DNA of 64,000 nt, taken from contig NZ_JOIU01000013.1 of NCBI RefSeq assembly GCF_000720135.1, positions 128,511 through 192,510 of the forward strand, given 5' to 3'. Positions 28,407-35,862 of this stretch are shown here, one piece after another. This DNA is from Streptomyces sp. NRRL S-1022 (GTDB lineage Bacteria > Actinomycetota > Actinomycetes > Streptomycetales > Streptomycetaceae). Both the position numbers and the translations under genes were made by a program. Positions within the stretch are counted from its first letter, which is position 1. Each line of letters opens with the position of its first letter. The notes beneath the pieces were generated by a model that had not been told where the DNA came from, did no database searches, and saw nothing but the letters and a program-made list of their open reading frames with translations.

Positions 28407-28594
28407 GTGCATCCCCCGATGCTCCGTAGGGCTTGTGGCTCGCACGCCGGCGAGCCGTCGGGCAGAAACGGAGGGGAGCCTGCTACGGATAAGCCGATGG
28501 TAGAGCCGTTACGGCGCGCGTCGACAGGGGATTGCCGGAAATTGCGTTCCTCCCTGCGCGGAGGCAGCCGGGGAAACGCCTGCCCGCCGAACGG

Positions 28595-29680
28595 TCAGCG
28601 GTCCAGCGGAAGTTGCTGGACCAGCAGTTTTCCGGCCATGGTCACGCCGCCGTCCATGGCGATCGCCAGCCCGTCGGCGTAGATGTGCGGTCCCTCGACG
28701 ACCGGGCCGCTGTTCTCCTCGCCGTCCTCGGAGCCGACCTCGCCGAGGAGGTAGGGAATGGGGCTGTGCCCGTGAACGACCCGGGCGCCGCCGTACGTAT
28801 CGAGGAGGGAGCGCACGGCGTCGGCGCCGCCCTCGTCGCGGAAGGAGAAGCGCTTGGTGAACTTGCGGAAGAGGTCCCAGACCTCGTCGGCGTCGTTGCG
28901 GGTCAGCGTCTCGCGGACGGTGTCGTTGACCGCCTCGATGGAGTCGCCGTAGTCGAGATAGGCGGTGGTGTCGGAGTGGAGCAGCAGATAGCCGTCGACC
29001 TCCTCGACGGCGTCGAGACGGGCCATCCACTGCAGGTGGTGGTCCTGGAGGCGGTCCATGTCGGTCTTCTGGCCGCCGTTGAGCAGCCAGGCCGCCTGGA
29101 ACGTGGCGGTGCCCGCGCCGGAGTTGACGGGGGTGTCGCCGAACCGCTTGGCGCCGAGCAGCAGCAGCTCGTGGTTGCCCATCAGGGCCTTGCAGTAGCC
29201 GCCCGCGGCAGCGGCCTCGGCGGACAGTCGCATGACCAGGTCGATGACGCCGATGCCGTCGGGACCGCGGTCGGTGAAGTCGCCGAGGAACCACAGCCGG
29301 GTCGTGCCGGCGCACCACTGGCCCGAGGCGTCGATCAGCCCCTGCTCCCGAAGGGCGGCCACCAGCTCGTCCAGGTAGCCGTGGACGTCACCGACGACGT
29401 AGAGCGGTCCGGGGCCGGGCGCGGGCTGCGGCGCGGGCGCGGCGGGCGCGGTGGCGGGCTCGACGGGGACCTGGACGGTGTCGCCGCGGTTGATGACGGG
29501 CAGGTCGCGCTGTGTGGGCGTGTAGCCCTCGGGGTACGCCTCGTCGGCGGGCGGGACGACGTCGCCGGGGTGGATGTTGCGGACGTACGGAGCGGTCTCA
29601 TGGACGTACGCGGGTACCCGGAAGTCGCGCAGCGTCGCCGTCCGCTCCGCCTCGGGTCCCTGACCGGCCCCCTGAGTCAT
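28595..29680 (-). CDS. Calcineurin-like metallophosphoesterase
   Basis: 361 aa. After an N-terminal region of about 90 residues with a Pro/Ala-rich stretch come the phosphoesterase motifs GDVHGYLDEL, GDFTDRGPDG, GNHE and GHSP with HG before it. This order and the bis-metal ligands match the PPP/ApaH-like branch. Substrate (protein, nucleotide or other phosphoester) is not evident. ATG 29680. Single gene. Confidence 0.87.
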   Translation of the reverse strand: MTQGAGQGPEAERTATLRDFRVPAYVHETAPYVRNIHPGDVVPPADEAYPEGYTPTQRDLPVINRGDTVQVPVEPATAPAAPAPQPAPGPGPLYVVGDVHGYLDELVAALREQGLIDASGQWCAGTTRLWFLGDFTDRGPDGIGVIDLVMRLSAEAAAAGGYCKALMGNHELLLLGAKRFGDTPVNSGAGTATFQAAWLLNGGQKTDMDRLQDHHLQWMARLDAVEEVDGYLLLHSDTTAYLDYGDSIEAVNDTVRETLTRNDADEVWDLFRKFTKRFSFRDEGGADAVRSLLDTYGGARVVHGHSPIPYLLGEVGSEDGEENSGPVVEGPHIYADGLAIAMDGGVTMAGKLLVQQLPLDR

Positions 29681-30005
29681 CAGACCCCTCCACCATCGCG
29701 CCGCATCTGCACCGCTTCGGACTGCCTGGTCGCAGCGGTCCGCGGTGTCGTGGGCCCATCATAGGAATGCGCGTCGCGCCGTGTGATGACCCAGGGGTGG
29801 TGAATCGGAACAAGACTCCGGTTCCCCGCGGCTTTCGCCCCGTTTGGGCAGATGTTCGACGGGCTGTCGGCCGATCGGGGCGTCGACCGGCCGATGTCAC
29901 GCCCGCCGGTCCTCGGCCGGCCGGGTGCGCGTCGGCGTCCTGCCCACGTCGCACCGGCCGGTCCGGACCGCACCGGCCGGGCCCCGGGCCGGTGCGGTGG
30001 CGGCG
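29681..30005. other. Intergenic region downstream of lacI-type gene
   Basis: 325 bp without a gene, between two minus-strand genes. The left part should hold the promoter of the metallophosphoesterase gene. The right end carries a terminator: CCGCACCGGCC (29968-29978) pairs with GGCCGGTGCGG (29987-29997), 11 bp, for the LacI-type gene. Confidence 0.7.
29968..29997 (-). terminator. Terminator of the LacI-type regulator gene
   Basis: An 11-bp perfect stem with an 8-nt loop, 8 nt downstream of the minus-strand stop codon at 30006. Confidence 0.82.
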
Positions 30006-31118
30006 TTACGTGTCGTCCGGTGTCCGCGGCGGGCTGACCGTCGTGCGCGGGGGCCGCCGCTGGGAGGAGGTGCGCACGATCAGCTCCGTCGGTATCACCT
30101 GCTCGACCGGATGGTCGGAGTCGACACCTTCGATGGCGTCGATGAGGAGCTGGACGACGGCGGTGCCGATACGGCGCGGCTTCAGCGAGAGCGTGCTGAT
30201 GGGCGGCTCGGTGCTGGCGTAGACGGTGGACTCGCTGCAGCAGACCAGCAGTAGGTCGTCCGGGACGCGGAGGCCGTAGCGGCGGGCGGCGGCGAGCAGA
30301 TCGGTGCCGTTGGGGTCGAACAGGCCGTAGACCGCGTCGGGCCGGTCGGGCCGGGCGAGCAGCCGGTCGGCGGCGACGGCGCCCGCGCACGGGTCGTGCG
30401 CCGGGTATGCCTCGTAGACCGGATCCTGGCCGACGCGTTCGCACCAGCGCAGGTAGGCGGTGGTCGACAGGTGGGTGTAGGTGTCCGTCGTGGTGCCCGT
30501 GAGCAGGCCGATGCGGCGGGCGCCGGCGTCGGCGAGGTGGTCGAGGATGCCGAGGACGGCGGCCTCGTGGTCGTTGTCGACCCAGGCGGTGACGGGCAGC
30601 GAACCGGCCGGGCGGCCGTCGGAGACGACCGGCAGGCCCTGCCGGACGAGCTCGCTGACCACCGGGTCCTGGTCGGAGGGGTCGATGACGACCGTGCCGT
30701 CCAGGGCGACGTTGGACCAGACGTCGTGCCGGGAGGTCGCGGGCAGGATGACGAGGGCGTAGCCGCGGGCGAGCGCGGCCGAGGTGGCGGCCCGGGCCAT
30801 CTCGGCGAAGTACGCGAACTCCGTGAAGGTGAAAGGTTCATCCCCGTACGTCGTCACGGTCAGGCCGATCAGACCCGACTTGCCGGTACGGAGGGTGCGG
30901 GCGGCGGCCGAGGGCCGGTACCCCAGCCGGTCGGCCACCTCGCGGACATGGCGCCGGGTGGCATCCGGGAGCCGGCCCTTGCCGTTGAGGGCGTCGGACA
31001 CGGTCGTGATGGAGACCCCGGCGGCGGCGGCTACGTCTCTGATGCCCGCCCGGCCCGGCCGACTGCCTCGACGTGAGGTTTCCGCGCGGCTCACCTGGTG
31101 CTTCCCTGCTGCTGTCAT
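30006..31118 (-). CDS. LacI-family transcriptional regulator
   Basis: 370 aa. Helix-turn-helix IRDVAAAAGVSITTVSDALN (about 30-50) with the hinge helix region GYRPSAAARTLRTG, then a periplasmic-binding-protein fold with VCCSESTVY and the LSLKPRRIG C-terminal segment. Effector, probably a sugar or nucleoside, is unknown. ATG 31118; the upstream reading to 31184 is less likely. Divergent from an aminotransferase gene across a 454-bp gap rich in GTTGAC/GTCAAC half sites. Confidence 0.88.
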   Translation of the reverse strand: MTAAGKHQVSRAETSRRGSRPGRAGIRDVAAAAGVSITTVSDALNGKGRLPDATRRHVREVADRLGYRPSAAARTLRTGKSGLIGLTVTTYGDEPFTFTEFAYFAEMARAATSAALARGYALVILPATSRHDVWSNVALDGTVVIDPSDQDPVVSELVRQGLPVVSDGRPAGSLPVTAWVDNDHEAAVLGILDHLADAGARRIGLLTGTTTDTYTHLSTTAYLRWCERVGQDPVYEAYPAHDPCAGAVAADRLLARPDRPDAVYGLFDPNGTDLLAAARRYGLRVPDDLLLVCCSESTVYASTEPPISTLSLKPRRIGTAVVQLLIDAIEGVDSDHPVEQVIPTELIVRTSSQRRPPRTTVSPPRTPDDT

Positions 31119-31572
31119 GGCGAGCCGATAGTAGGGCTCATGTGGTGGGGTAGTGCGGACGCATATGCACGCGTTGACAGGCACGTTTCTGCATGGTCAA
31201 CGGAGGTCAACTGCCTGTGAAAACAAGGCAGTTGAGCGATCCAATGGTAAGACGTTACTTGTCGACGCGGATGGGCCTGCCAAGTGCCGGATGTCTCGAA
31301 GAGGTCTCAACTCACCTTCACGGGGGACGCGCGCCACGGCGCAAGCCACCGGCGCATAGATATATGTACGGCGCGCCCCCCGAAACGTACGCCTTCGTAC
31401 GGCGATGCCCTGGATGCCGGGGGACGGCGCGGGATCCACCGCTCCCCCGGGAAGGTTCCCCGCGCTGCCGGGTGCCCGGACCTGTTCGCAGCGGGGCGGA
31501 ATCCTCTTAAGGTGAGGAGTATTGGAAGCCGGTGGTGTCGACGGGCCGCCGGTGGTCGCGAGGAGGACTGCG
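31119..31572. promoter_or_regulatory. Divergent regulatory region with repeated GTCAAC half sites
   Basis: 454 bp without a gene. Half sites GTTGAC (31173-31178), GTCAAC (31196-31201), GTCAAC (31206-31211) and a perfect 10-bp inverted repeat TCAACTGCCT (31207-31216) / AGGCAGTTGA (31226-31235) around GTGAAAACA. The AT-rich TAGATATATG near 31354 may be promoter DNA for the aminotransferase gene. Binding by the divergent LacI protein is an inference. Confidence 0.55.
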
Positions 31573-32652
31573 GTGAGCGAGACGAGCCCCAAGCTGCGCG
31601 CCGAGCTGGAGGGTATCCCCACCTACAAGCCGGGCAAGCCGGCCGCGACCGGCGGCCCGGTCGCCTACAAGCTGTCCTCCAACGAGAACCCGTACCCGCC
31701 GCTGCCCGGCGTGCTGGAGAGCGTGACGGCGGCGGCCTGCGACTTCAACCGCTACCCGGACATGGGCTGCACCGGGCTGATGAACGAGCTGTCCGACCGC
31801 TTCGGTGTGCCCCTCTCCCACCTGGCCACCGGCACCGGTTCGGTGGGGGTCGCCCAGCAGTTGATCCAGGCCACCAGCGGTCCCGGCGACGAGGTGATCT
31901 ACGCCTGGCGGTCGTTCGAGGCGTACCCGATCATCGCGCAGATCAGCGGCGCCCGCTCGGTGCAGGTGCCGCTGACGCCGGGTGATGTGCACGACCTGGA
32001 CGCGATGGCGGACGCGATCACCGACCGCACGCGGCTGATCTTCGTCTGCAACCCCAACAACCCGACCGGCACGGTGGTGCGACGGGCCGAGCTGGAACGG
32101 TTCCTCGACCGGGTGCCCGAGGATGTACTGGTGGTGCTGGACGAGGCCTACCGGGAGTTCATCCGCGACACCGAGGTGCCCGACGGTGTCGAGCTGTACC
32201 GGCAGCGGCCGAACGTCTGCGTTCTGCGGACGTTCTCCAAGGCGTACGGGCTGGCCGGACTGCGCGTCGGTTTCGCGATCGCCCACGAGCCGGTGGCGGC
32301 GGCGCTGCGCAAGACGGCGGTGCCGTTCGGGGTGAGCCAGCTGGCGCAGGACGCGGCGGTCGCCTCGCTGCGGGCCGAGGACGAGCTGCTGGGCCGGGTC
32401 GGCTCGCTGGTGTGCGAGCGCACGCGCGTGGTCGACGCGCTGCGGTCCCAGGGGTGGACGGTGCCGGAGACGCAGGCCAACTTCGTGTGGCTGCGGCTGG
32501 GGGAGCGTACGGTCCCGTTCGCGCAGGCCTGTGAGGAGCACGGTGTGGTGGTCCGGCCGTTCCCGGGCGAGGGTGTGCGGGTCACGGTCGGCGAGGCCGA
32601 GGCGAACGACATCTTCCTGAAGGTGGCCGAGGGATTCCGCAAGGAGGTCTAG
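31573..32652 (+). CDS. Histidinol-phosphate / aromatic amino acid aminotransferase
   Basis: 359-aa fold type I PLP aminotransferase of the HisC family: [12 protein letters not shown] at the start, [16 protein letters not shown] and the PLP lysine in [15 protein letters not shown]. Streptomyces has a separate hisC in its his operon, so this second copy is probably an aromatic aminotransferase (Pat-like, phenylpyruvate to phenylalanine); prephenate dehydratase, the preceding step, is also in this window. The GTG at 31573 is set by GAGGAGG just upstream; the ATG-less longer reading is unlikely. Confidence 0.88.
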   Translation: MSETSPKLRAELEGIPTYKPGKPAATGGPVAYKLSSNENPYPPLPGVLESVTAAACDFNRYPDMGCTGLMNELSDRFGVPLSHLATGTGSVGVAQQLIQATSGPGDEVIYAWRSFEAYPIIAQISGARSVQVPLTPGDVHDLDAMADAITDRTRLIFVCNPNNPTGTVVRRAELERFLDRVPEDVLVVLDEAYREFIRDTEVPDGVELYRQRPNVCVLRTFSKAYGLAGLRVGFAIAHEPVAAALRKTAVPFGVSQLAQDAAVASLRAEDELLGRVGSLVCERTRVVDALRSQGWTVPETQANFVWLRLGERTVPFAQACEEHGVVVRPFPGEGVRVTVGEAEANDIFLKVAEGFRKEV

Positions 32653-32666
32653 CTCGGCAGTCGGCT

Positions 32667-33044
32667 CTACTCCTCGATCAGCTCCACCCGGACGGGGTCG
32701 CCGGCGCGCACGGTTGCCAGGAGACCGGCGTCCCCGTCCAGGCTGCCGAGGAGGTTGCAGGGGCTCGCGAGGCGGCATTCCTCGCCTCGTGAGATCGGCG
32801 TGGGGCCGTAGGGGAGGGCGAGTGCGTCGCCGTCCGTCCAGAAGGCCACCGTGCCCGGTTCCACGACCTGTCGGGCGTCCGTTTCACGTGAAACAGAGAC
32901 ACCCGTGCCGAAATACACCTCTTCGCCCCAGATGCGCGCGGTCGAGGAGAGCGGAAGGGCCTTGGCGAGGGCCTGTGCGGTCGGGGTGCTTGCGTCGAGG
33001 GTCGCGGTGATGTTGCCCGCAGGCCAGGAGATGCGTATCTGCAT
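32667..33044 (-). CDS. Cyclophilin-like fold protein (TM1367 type)
   Basis: 125 aa, starting MQIRISWPAGNITATL, with IWGEEVYFGTGV and VAFWTDGDALALPYGPTP, the marks of the small cyclophilin-like family PF04126. No catalytic role is established. A perfect parS is inside the gene: GTTTCACGTGAAAC is read as VSRET (residues about 51-55), in a likely surface loop. ATG 33044; ATG 33053 is also possible. Convergent with the aminotransferase gene, 14 nt apart. Confidence 0.82.
   Translation of the reverse strand: MQIRISWPAGNITATLDASTPTAQALAKALPLSSTARIWGEEVYFGTGVSVSRETDARQVVEPGTVAFWTDGDALALPYGPTPISRGEECRLASPCNLLGSLDGDAGLLATVRAGDPVRVELIEE
32881..32894. promoter_or_regulatory. parS site (perfect) inside a gene
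   Basis: GTTTCACGTGAAAC within the cyclophilin-like gene, encoding VSRET on the minus strand. Most Streptomyces parS sites are intergenic, so this is one of the few coding ones. Confidence 0.92.
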
Positions 33045-33154
33045 GGCGCGCAATTCAACAAGATGTTGAAGTCGCTGCCAAGATCTTGACGCGGAGGCGA
33101 AGGGGGGACCCCCCTTCCGCGGCCGAAAATCAGTGCGTCATAATGGCTTGTGAA

Positions 33155-33170
33155 TGTGAACGCGTTCACA
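33155..33170. promoter_or_regulatory. Rex operator upstream of cydA
   Basis: TGTGAACGCGTTCACA, a perfect 16-bp palindrome matching the Rex operator of S. coelicolor. Rex is a redox sensor that leaves DNA when NADH is high and is known to control cydABCD. It lies 82 bp upstream of the cydA start, with a further half site TTGTGAA at 33149. Confidence 0.92.
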
Positions 33171-33252
33171 AGCGCGTCCCGTTTGCTCCGTATGTGTGTA
33201 GCAAAAGGGGCAAATCGCCGCTGTACCACGGCGTAGTAAGGAGAGTGACGAC

Positions 33253-34761
33253 GTGGACCTGGCTTTGGCGCCCGAGACACTGGCGCGCTGGCAGTTCGGC
33301 ATCACCACCGTCTACCACTTCCTGTTCGTCCCGCTGACGATCTCCCTGGCCGCCCTCACGGCCGGGCTGCAGACGGCCTGGGTGCGCACGGAGAAGGAGA
33401 AGTACCTCAGGGCGACGAAGTTCTGGGGCAAGCTCTTCCTGATCAACATCGCGATGGGCGTGGTCACCGGCATCGTGCAGGAGTTCCAGTTCGGCATGAA
33501 CTGGTCGGACTACTCGCGCTTCGTCGGTGACATCTTCGGCGCCCCGCTGGCGTTCGAGGCGCTGATCGCATTCTTCTTCGAGTCCACCTTCATCGGCCTG
33601 TGGATCTTCGGCTGGGACAAGCTGCCCCCGAAGATCCACCTGGCCTGCATCTGGATGGTCTCGATCGGCACGGTCCTGTCGGCGTACTTCATCCTCGCGG
33701 CCAACTCCTGGATGCAGCACCCGGTCGGCTACAAGATCGACCAGGCGAAGGGACGGGCCGAGCTGACCGACTTCTGGGCCGTGCTGACCCAGAACACCGC
33801 CCTCAGCCAGGCCTTCCACACCCTCTCCGCGGCCTTCCTGACCGGTGGCGCCTTCATGGTGGGCATCTCCGCCTACCACCTGGCCCGCAAGAAGCACATC
33901 CGCGAGATGAAGACCTCGCTGCGGCTGGGCCTGGTCACCGTGGTCATCGCCGGTCTGCTCACCGCGGTCAGCGGCGACACGCTCGGCAAGGTGATGTTCA
34001 AGCAGCAGCCGATGAAGATGGCCGCCGCCGAGGCGCTGTGGGACGGGCAGAAGCCGGCGCCGTTCTCGATCTTCGCCTACGGCGACGTGGACAAGGGCCA
34101 CAACAGCGTGGCCATCGAGATCCCGGGCCTGCTGTCCTTCCTCGCCAATGACAACTTCACCTCCTACGTGCCCGGCATCAACGACGTCAACAAGGCCGAG
34201 CAGCAGAAGTTCGGGCCCGGTGACTACCGGCCCAACATCCCGGTCGCCTTCTGGGGCTTCCGCTGGATGATCGGCTTCGGCATGGCCTCCCTCGCCATCG
34301 GCGTGGCCGGTCTCTGGCTGACCCGCAAAAAGTTCCTGCTGCCGCAGCACCTGCGGGTCGGCGAGGACGAGGTGCCGCACCTGGTGCTGTTCAAGAACAA
34401 GGCGCTCAGCCCCAACCTCGGCCCCTGGTTCTGGCGCATCGCGACCTGGACGATGGCCTTCCCGCTGATCGCCAACTCCTGGGGCTGGATCTTCACCGAG
34501 ATGGGCCGTCAGCCGTGGGTCGTCTACGGCGTCCTGCGGACCCGGGACGCGGTCTCCCCCGGTGTCTCCCAGGGCGAGGTCCTCACCTCGATGGCCGTCT
34601 TCACCGCGCTCTACGCGATCCTCGCCGTGGTCGAGGTCAAGCTGCTCGCGAAGTACGTCAAGGCCGGCCCGCCCGAGCTGACGGAGGCCGACCTCAACCC
34701 GCCCACGAAGATCGGCGGCGACACCAGTGACGCCGACAAGCCGATGGCCTTCTCCTACTAG
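33253..34761 (+). CDS. cydA: Cytochrome bd oxidase subunit I
   Basis: 502 aa, about nine transmembrane helices. Heme ligand His 22 in WQFGITTVYHFLFVPLT, the second ligand His in LSQAFHTLSAAF, and the GRQPW motif after ITEM (Met ligand) are present. Terminal quinol oxidase with high oxygen affinity, for microaerobic growth. GTG 33253 with AAGGAGAG upstream. First gene of cydA-cydB-cydCD; a Rex operator lies in the promoter. Confidence 0.97.
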   Translation: MDLALAPETLARWQFGITTVYHFLFVPLTISLAALTAGLQTAWVRTEKEKYLRATKFWGKLFLINIAMGVVTGIVQEFQFGMNWSDYSRFVGDIFGAPLAFEALIAFFFESTFIGLWIFGWDKLPPKIHLACIWMVSIGTVLSAYFILAANSWMQHPVGYKIDQAKGRAELTDFWAVLTQNTALSQAFHTLSAAFLTGGAFMVGISAYHLARKKHIREMKTSLRLGLVTVVIAGLLTAVSGDTLGKVMFKQQPMKMAAAEALWDGQKPAPFSIFAYGDVDKGHNSVAIEIPGLLSFLANDNFTSYVPGINDVNKAEQQKFGPGDYRPNIPVAFWGFRWMIGFGMASLAIGVAGLWLTRKKFLLPQHLRVGEDEVPHLVLFKNKALSPNLGPWFWRIATWTMAFPLIANSWGWIFTEMGRQPWVVYGVLRTRDAVSPGVSQGEVLTSMAVFTALYAILAVVEVKLLAKYVKAGPPELTEADLNPPTKIGGDTSDADKPMAFSY

Positions 34762-34776
34762 GCCGAGGGAACAGCC

Positions 34777-35796
34777 ATGGAACTTCACGACGTCTGGTTC
34801 GTCCTGATCGCCGTCCTGTGGACCGGCTACTTCTTCCTGGAGGGCTTCGACTTCGGAGTCGGCATCCTCACCAAGCTGCTGGCCCGGAGCCGGCCCGAGC
34901 GCCGGGTGCTGATCAACACCATCGGCCCGGTCTGGGACGGCAACGAGGTGTGGCTGCTCACCGCGGGCGGTGCCACCTTCGCCGCGTTCCCGGAGTGGTA
35001 CGCCACCCTCTTCTCCGGCTTCTACCTGCCGTTCCTGGTCATCCTGGTCTGCCTGATCGTCCGGGGTGTCGCCTTCGAGTACCGGGCCAAGCGGCCGGAG
35101 GAGACCTGGCAGCGCAACTGGGAGACGGCGATCTTCTGGACGTCGCTGCTCCCGGCGTTCCTGTGGGGCGTGGCCTTCGGGAACATCGTGCGGGGTGTGA
35201 AGATCGACCGGCACTTCGAGTACGTCGGCGGCGTCGGGGACCTGTTCAACCCCTACGCCCTGCTCGGCGGTCTGGTGACGCTCACGCTGTTCACCTTCCA
35301 CGGGGCGGTGTTCACCGCGCTGAAGACCGTCGGGGACGTCCGGGTACGGGCGCGGAAGCTGGCCCGGTGGGCCGGGCTGGTCGCGGCCGTCGTGGCGCTC
35401 GCCTTCCTGCTGTGGACGCAGGCCGACAGCGGTGACGGCACGAGCCTGATCGCCCTGATCGTGGCTGTCGTCGCTCTGGTGGCCGCCCTCGTGGCCAACC
35501 AGCTCGGACGCGAGGGATGGGCGTTCACACTGTCCGGCGTCACCATCGTGGCCGCCGTGGCGATGCTCTTCCTGTCGCTCTTCCCGAACGTCATGCCGTC
35601 CACGCTGAACGGGGACTGGAGCCTGACGGTCACCAACGCCTCGTCCAGCCCGTACACCCTGAAGATCATGACGTGGCTGGCGGTCATCGCCACACCGGTC
35701 GTCCTGCTCTATCAGGGGTGGACCTACTGGGTGTTCCGCAAGCGGATCGGCACGCAGCACCTCGCTGCCGACGCCGCCGGCGGCGCCGCGCACTGA
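34777..35796 (+). CDS. cydB: Cytochrome bd oxidase subunit II
   Basis: 339 aa with eight hydrophobic segments; LEGFDFGVGILTKLL and the GPVWDGNEVWLL motif are typical of CydB. Pairs with CydA to hold the hemes. 15 nt after cydA. The hydrophilic C-terminus ends at 35796, 8 bp before the 30-bp palindrome with parS. Confidence 0.96.
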   Translation: MELHDVWFVLIAVLWTGYFFLEGFDFGVGILTKLLARSRPERRVLINTIGPVWDGNEVWLLTAGGATFAAFPEWYATLFSGFYLPFLVILVCLIVRGVAFEYRAKRPEETWQRNWETAIFWTSLLPAFLWGVAFGNIVRGVKIDRHFEYVGGVGDLFNPYALLGGLVTLTLFTFHGAVFTALKTVGDVRVRARKLARWAGLVAAVVALAFLLWTQADSGDGTSLIALIVAVVALVAALVANQLGREGWAFTLSGVTIVAAVAMLFLSLFPNVMPSTLNGDWSLTVTNASSSPYTLKIMTWLAVIATPVVLLYQGWTYWVFRKRIGTQHLAADAAGGAAH

Positions 35797-35803
35797 GTCC
35801 GCC

Positions 35804-35833
35804 GAGGGTGTGTTTCACGTGAAACACACCCTC
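35804..35833. repeat. 30-bp perfect palindrome containing parS
   Basis: GAGGGTGT, GTTTCACGTGAAAC (35812-35825), ACACCCTC: fully symmetric over 30 bp. It lies in the 59-nt gap between cydB and cydCD, 37 bp centre-to-centre from the next parS. In the cyd mRNA it would fold into a stable stem. Confidence 0.93.
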
Positions 35834-35848
35834 TGGACCGAAGGGCCT

Positions 35849-35862
35849 GTTTCACGTGAAAC
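35849..35862. promoter_or_regulatory. parS site (perfect) overlapping the cydCD start codon
   Basis: GTTTCACGTGAAAC at 35849-35862; the GTG at 35856-35858 in its right half is the start codon of cydCD. Tandem partner of the site at 35812. Confidence 0.93.
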
